Of a DNA stretch of 5,350 nucleotides, positions 4,994 through 5,350 are shown in pieces. The translations under genes were made by a program, and so were the position numbers. The notes beneath the pieces are model-generated. The model was given only the letters and a program-made list of their open reading frames with translations. It searched no databases and had not been told where the DNA came from. This stretch comes from an uncultured Oscillospiraceae bacterium (GTDB lineage: Bacteria > Bacillota > Clostridia > Oscillospirales > Oscillospiraceae), in contig CAKTXB010000140.1 in the NCBI GenBank assembly GCA_934630555.1, positions 1-5,350 on the forward strand, read 5' to 3'. Position 1 is the first letter of the stretch. Every line of letters starts with the position of its first letter.

Positions 4994-5054
4994 CACCGCT
5001 TTTTTGTTTCATCGGTGCGGGGGCACCGCTTTTGCCTCGGTGGTCGTACCACCG
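4994..5054. other. Alternating CACCG/CGGTG segments able to form competing hairpins
   Basis: CACCG occurs at 4994-4998, 5024-5028 and 5050-5054, and its complement CGGTG at 5013-5017 and 5038-5042. Neighbouring segments can pair in more than one way: CGGTGC (5013-5018) with GCACCG (5023-5028) around GGGG, or CGGTGGT (5038-5044) with ACCACCG (5048-5054) around CGT. No protein-coding reading is credible: the open frame from the ATG at 4964 lacks a ribosome site, starts inside promoter DNA and is merely a translation of the repeats. Confidence 0.5.
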
Positions 5055-5072
5055 CAACCGTGCCTCCGGCGG
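5024..5072. repeat. Copy A of a 49-bp imperfect repeat with a hairpin
   Basis: This copy begins CACCGCTTTTGCCT, contains the 7-bp stem CGGTGGT/ACCACCG with a CGT loop (5038-5054), and ends GTGCCTCCGGCGG. By hand alignment it matches copy B at 39 of 49 positions without gaps. The ends are nearly identical while most differences lie in the hairpin, where pairing is kept. A small stem, TGCCGA/TCGGCA (5077-5090), follows it. Confidence 0.7.
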
Positions 5073-5104
5073 ATTTTGCCGAAATCGGCAGGCTAGCGCT
5101 TGCC

Positions 5105-5153
5105 CACCGTTTTTGCCTCAGTGTCTGCAACACTGCACCTGTGCCTCCGGCGG
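5105..5153. repeat. Copy B of the 49-bp imperfect repeat
   Basis: This copy begins CACCGTTTTTGCCT, contains the 6-bp stem CAGTGT/ACACTG with a CTGCA loop (5119-5135), and ends GTGCCTCCGGCGG, directly touching the next hairpin at 5154. It starts 81 bp after copy A. Relative to A, two stem pairs are changed on both sides (G-C to A-T and G-C to T-A), which preserves the fold. Confidence 0.7.
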
Positions 5154-5187
5154 CCCATTCTTTTCTGCCTTGCCAGAAAAGAATGGG
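5154..5187. repeat. 14-bp perfect hairpin without a U-run, repetitive-element type
   Basis: CCCATTCTTTTCTG (5154-5167) pairs perfectly with CAGAAAAGAATGGG (5174-5187) around CCTTGC. Rightward it is followed by GAGAAAAGAGG and leftward by GC-rich repeat sequence, so neither direction has a terminator U-run, and no gene ends nearby. From memory, very similar stems followed by GGGGAGAAAAGA occur between genes in several gut Ruminococcaceae; I treat it as part of a dispersed intergenic repeat. Confidence 0.6.
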
Positions 5188-5350
5188 GAGAAAAGAGGCG
5201 CTTTAGGACGCGTGGACTTCTACCGCATTACCACTACTGAAGTTACCAAACTTGCAGCTAGTTGCAAACGAACGTCCGTTTCCGCAAGGAACTACGTCTG
5301 CCCTGCTCGCCAGAGCAACACGCCAAACTTGCAAGTTGTTGCCTCAGAAC
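5188..5350. other. Unassigned sequence at the right edge
   Basis: I see no credible gene start, ribosome site or known RNA here. Two rightward frames stay open to the window edge from about 5210 (one reads VDFYRITTTEVTK...), but without a supported start. The stretch holds an 11-bp direct repeat, CCAAACTTGCA, at 5246-5256 and 5323-5333, and a perfect 12-bp palindrome, AACTTGCAAGTT, at 5326-5337. It may be the continuation of the repeat element to the left. No gene is called from 4948 to here. Confidence 0.4.

Noticed and set aside
4964..5206. 80-aa rightward ORF beginning MYILWQAG
   Set aside because: No ribosome site, start inside AT-rich promoter DNA, and its internal repeats (HRFCL...) are just translations of the 49-bp duplicated element and hairpin.

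Overview
The window reads as chromosomal DNA of a GC-rich Firmicute, probably a gut clostridium of the Oscillospiraceae/Ruminococcaceae type. Reasons are strong G/C preference at third codon positions, AGGAGG-type ribosome sites, consensus sigma-A promoters with 17-bp spacers set in short AT-rich gaps, and the families present (YqeB/YqeC/SelD, SLH-like export protein, small HMA protein). No rRNA, tRNA, CRISPR array or transposase gene was found. The genus is inference only.

Region by region: the left edge (1-87) probably holds the tail of a rightward gene, ending at a hairpin (88-119). Positions 126-3495 are one leftward gene string in transcription order: yqeC, yqeB, selD, an unrecognised 113-aa protein, an unnamed 48-aa protein and an 82-aa HMA metal-binding protein. 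The first four genes overlap or lie within 9 bp of each other; the last two are set off by gaps of 53 and 71 bp. A single strong leftward promoter lies before yqeC. Back to back with it is a rightward promoter for a 116-aa ModE-type DNA-binding protein (3609-3959), with direct repeats between and within the two promoters. A 36-bp perfect palindrome ends that gene and also the convergent leftward gene for a secreted SLH-like protein (3999-4892). From 4948 to the right edge no gene is credible; that stretch is rich in hairpins and contains a duplicated 49-bp element.

Together: SelD makes selenophosphate, and YqeB and YqeC are markers of the selenium-dependent molybdenum hydroxylase trait, in which labile selenium is part of a molybdenum enzyme's active site. 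The divergent ModE-type regulator fits a molybdenum/selenium theme. No SelA, SelB, tRNA-Sec or hydroxylase gene lies in the window, so whether selenium is also used for selenocysteine here cannot be told. The most interesting leads are the small downstream proteins of the selenium operon, the apparently leaderless regulator, the repeat-bearing divergent promoter region, and the right-hand repeat array in which base changes preserve pairing between copies.
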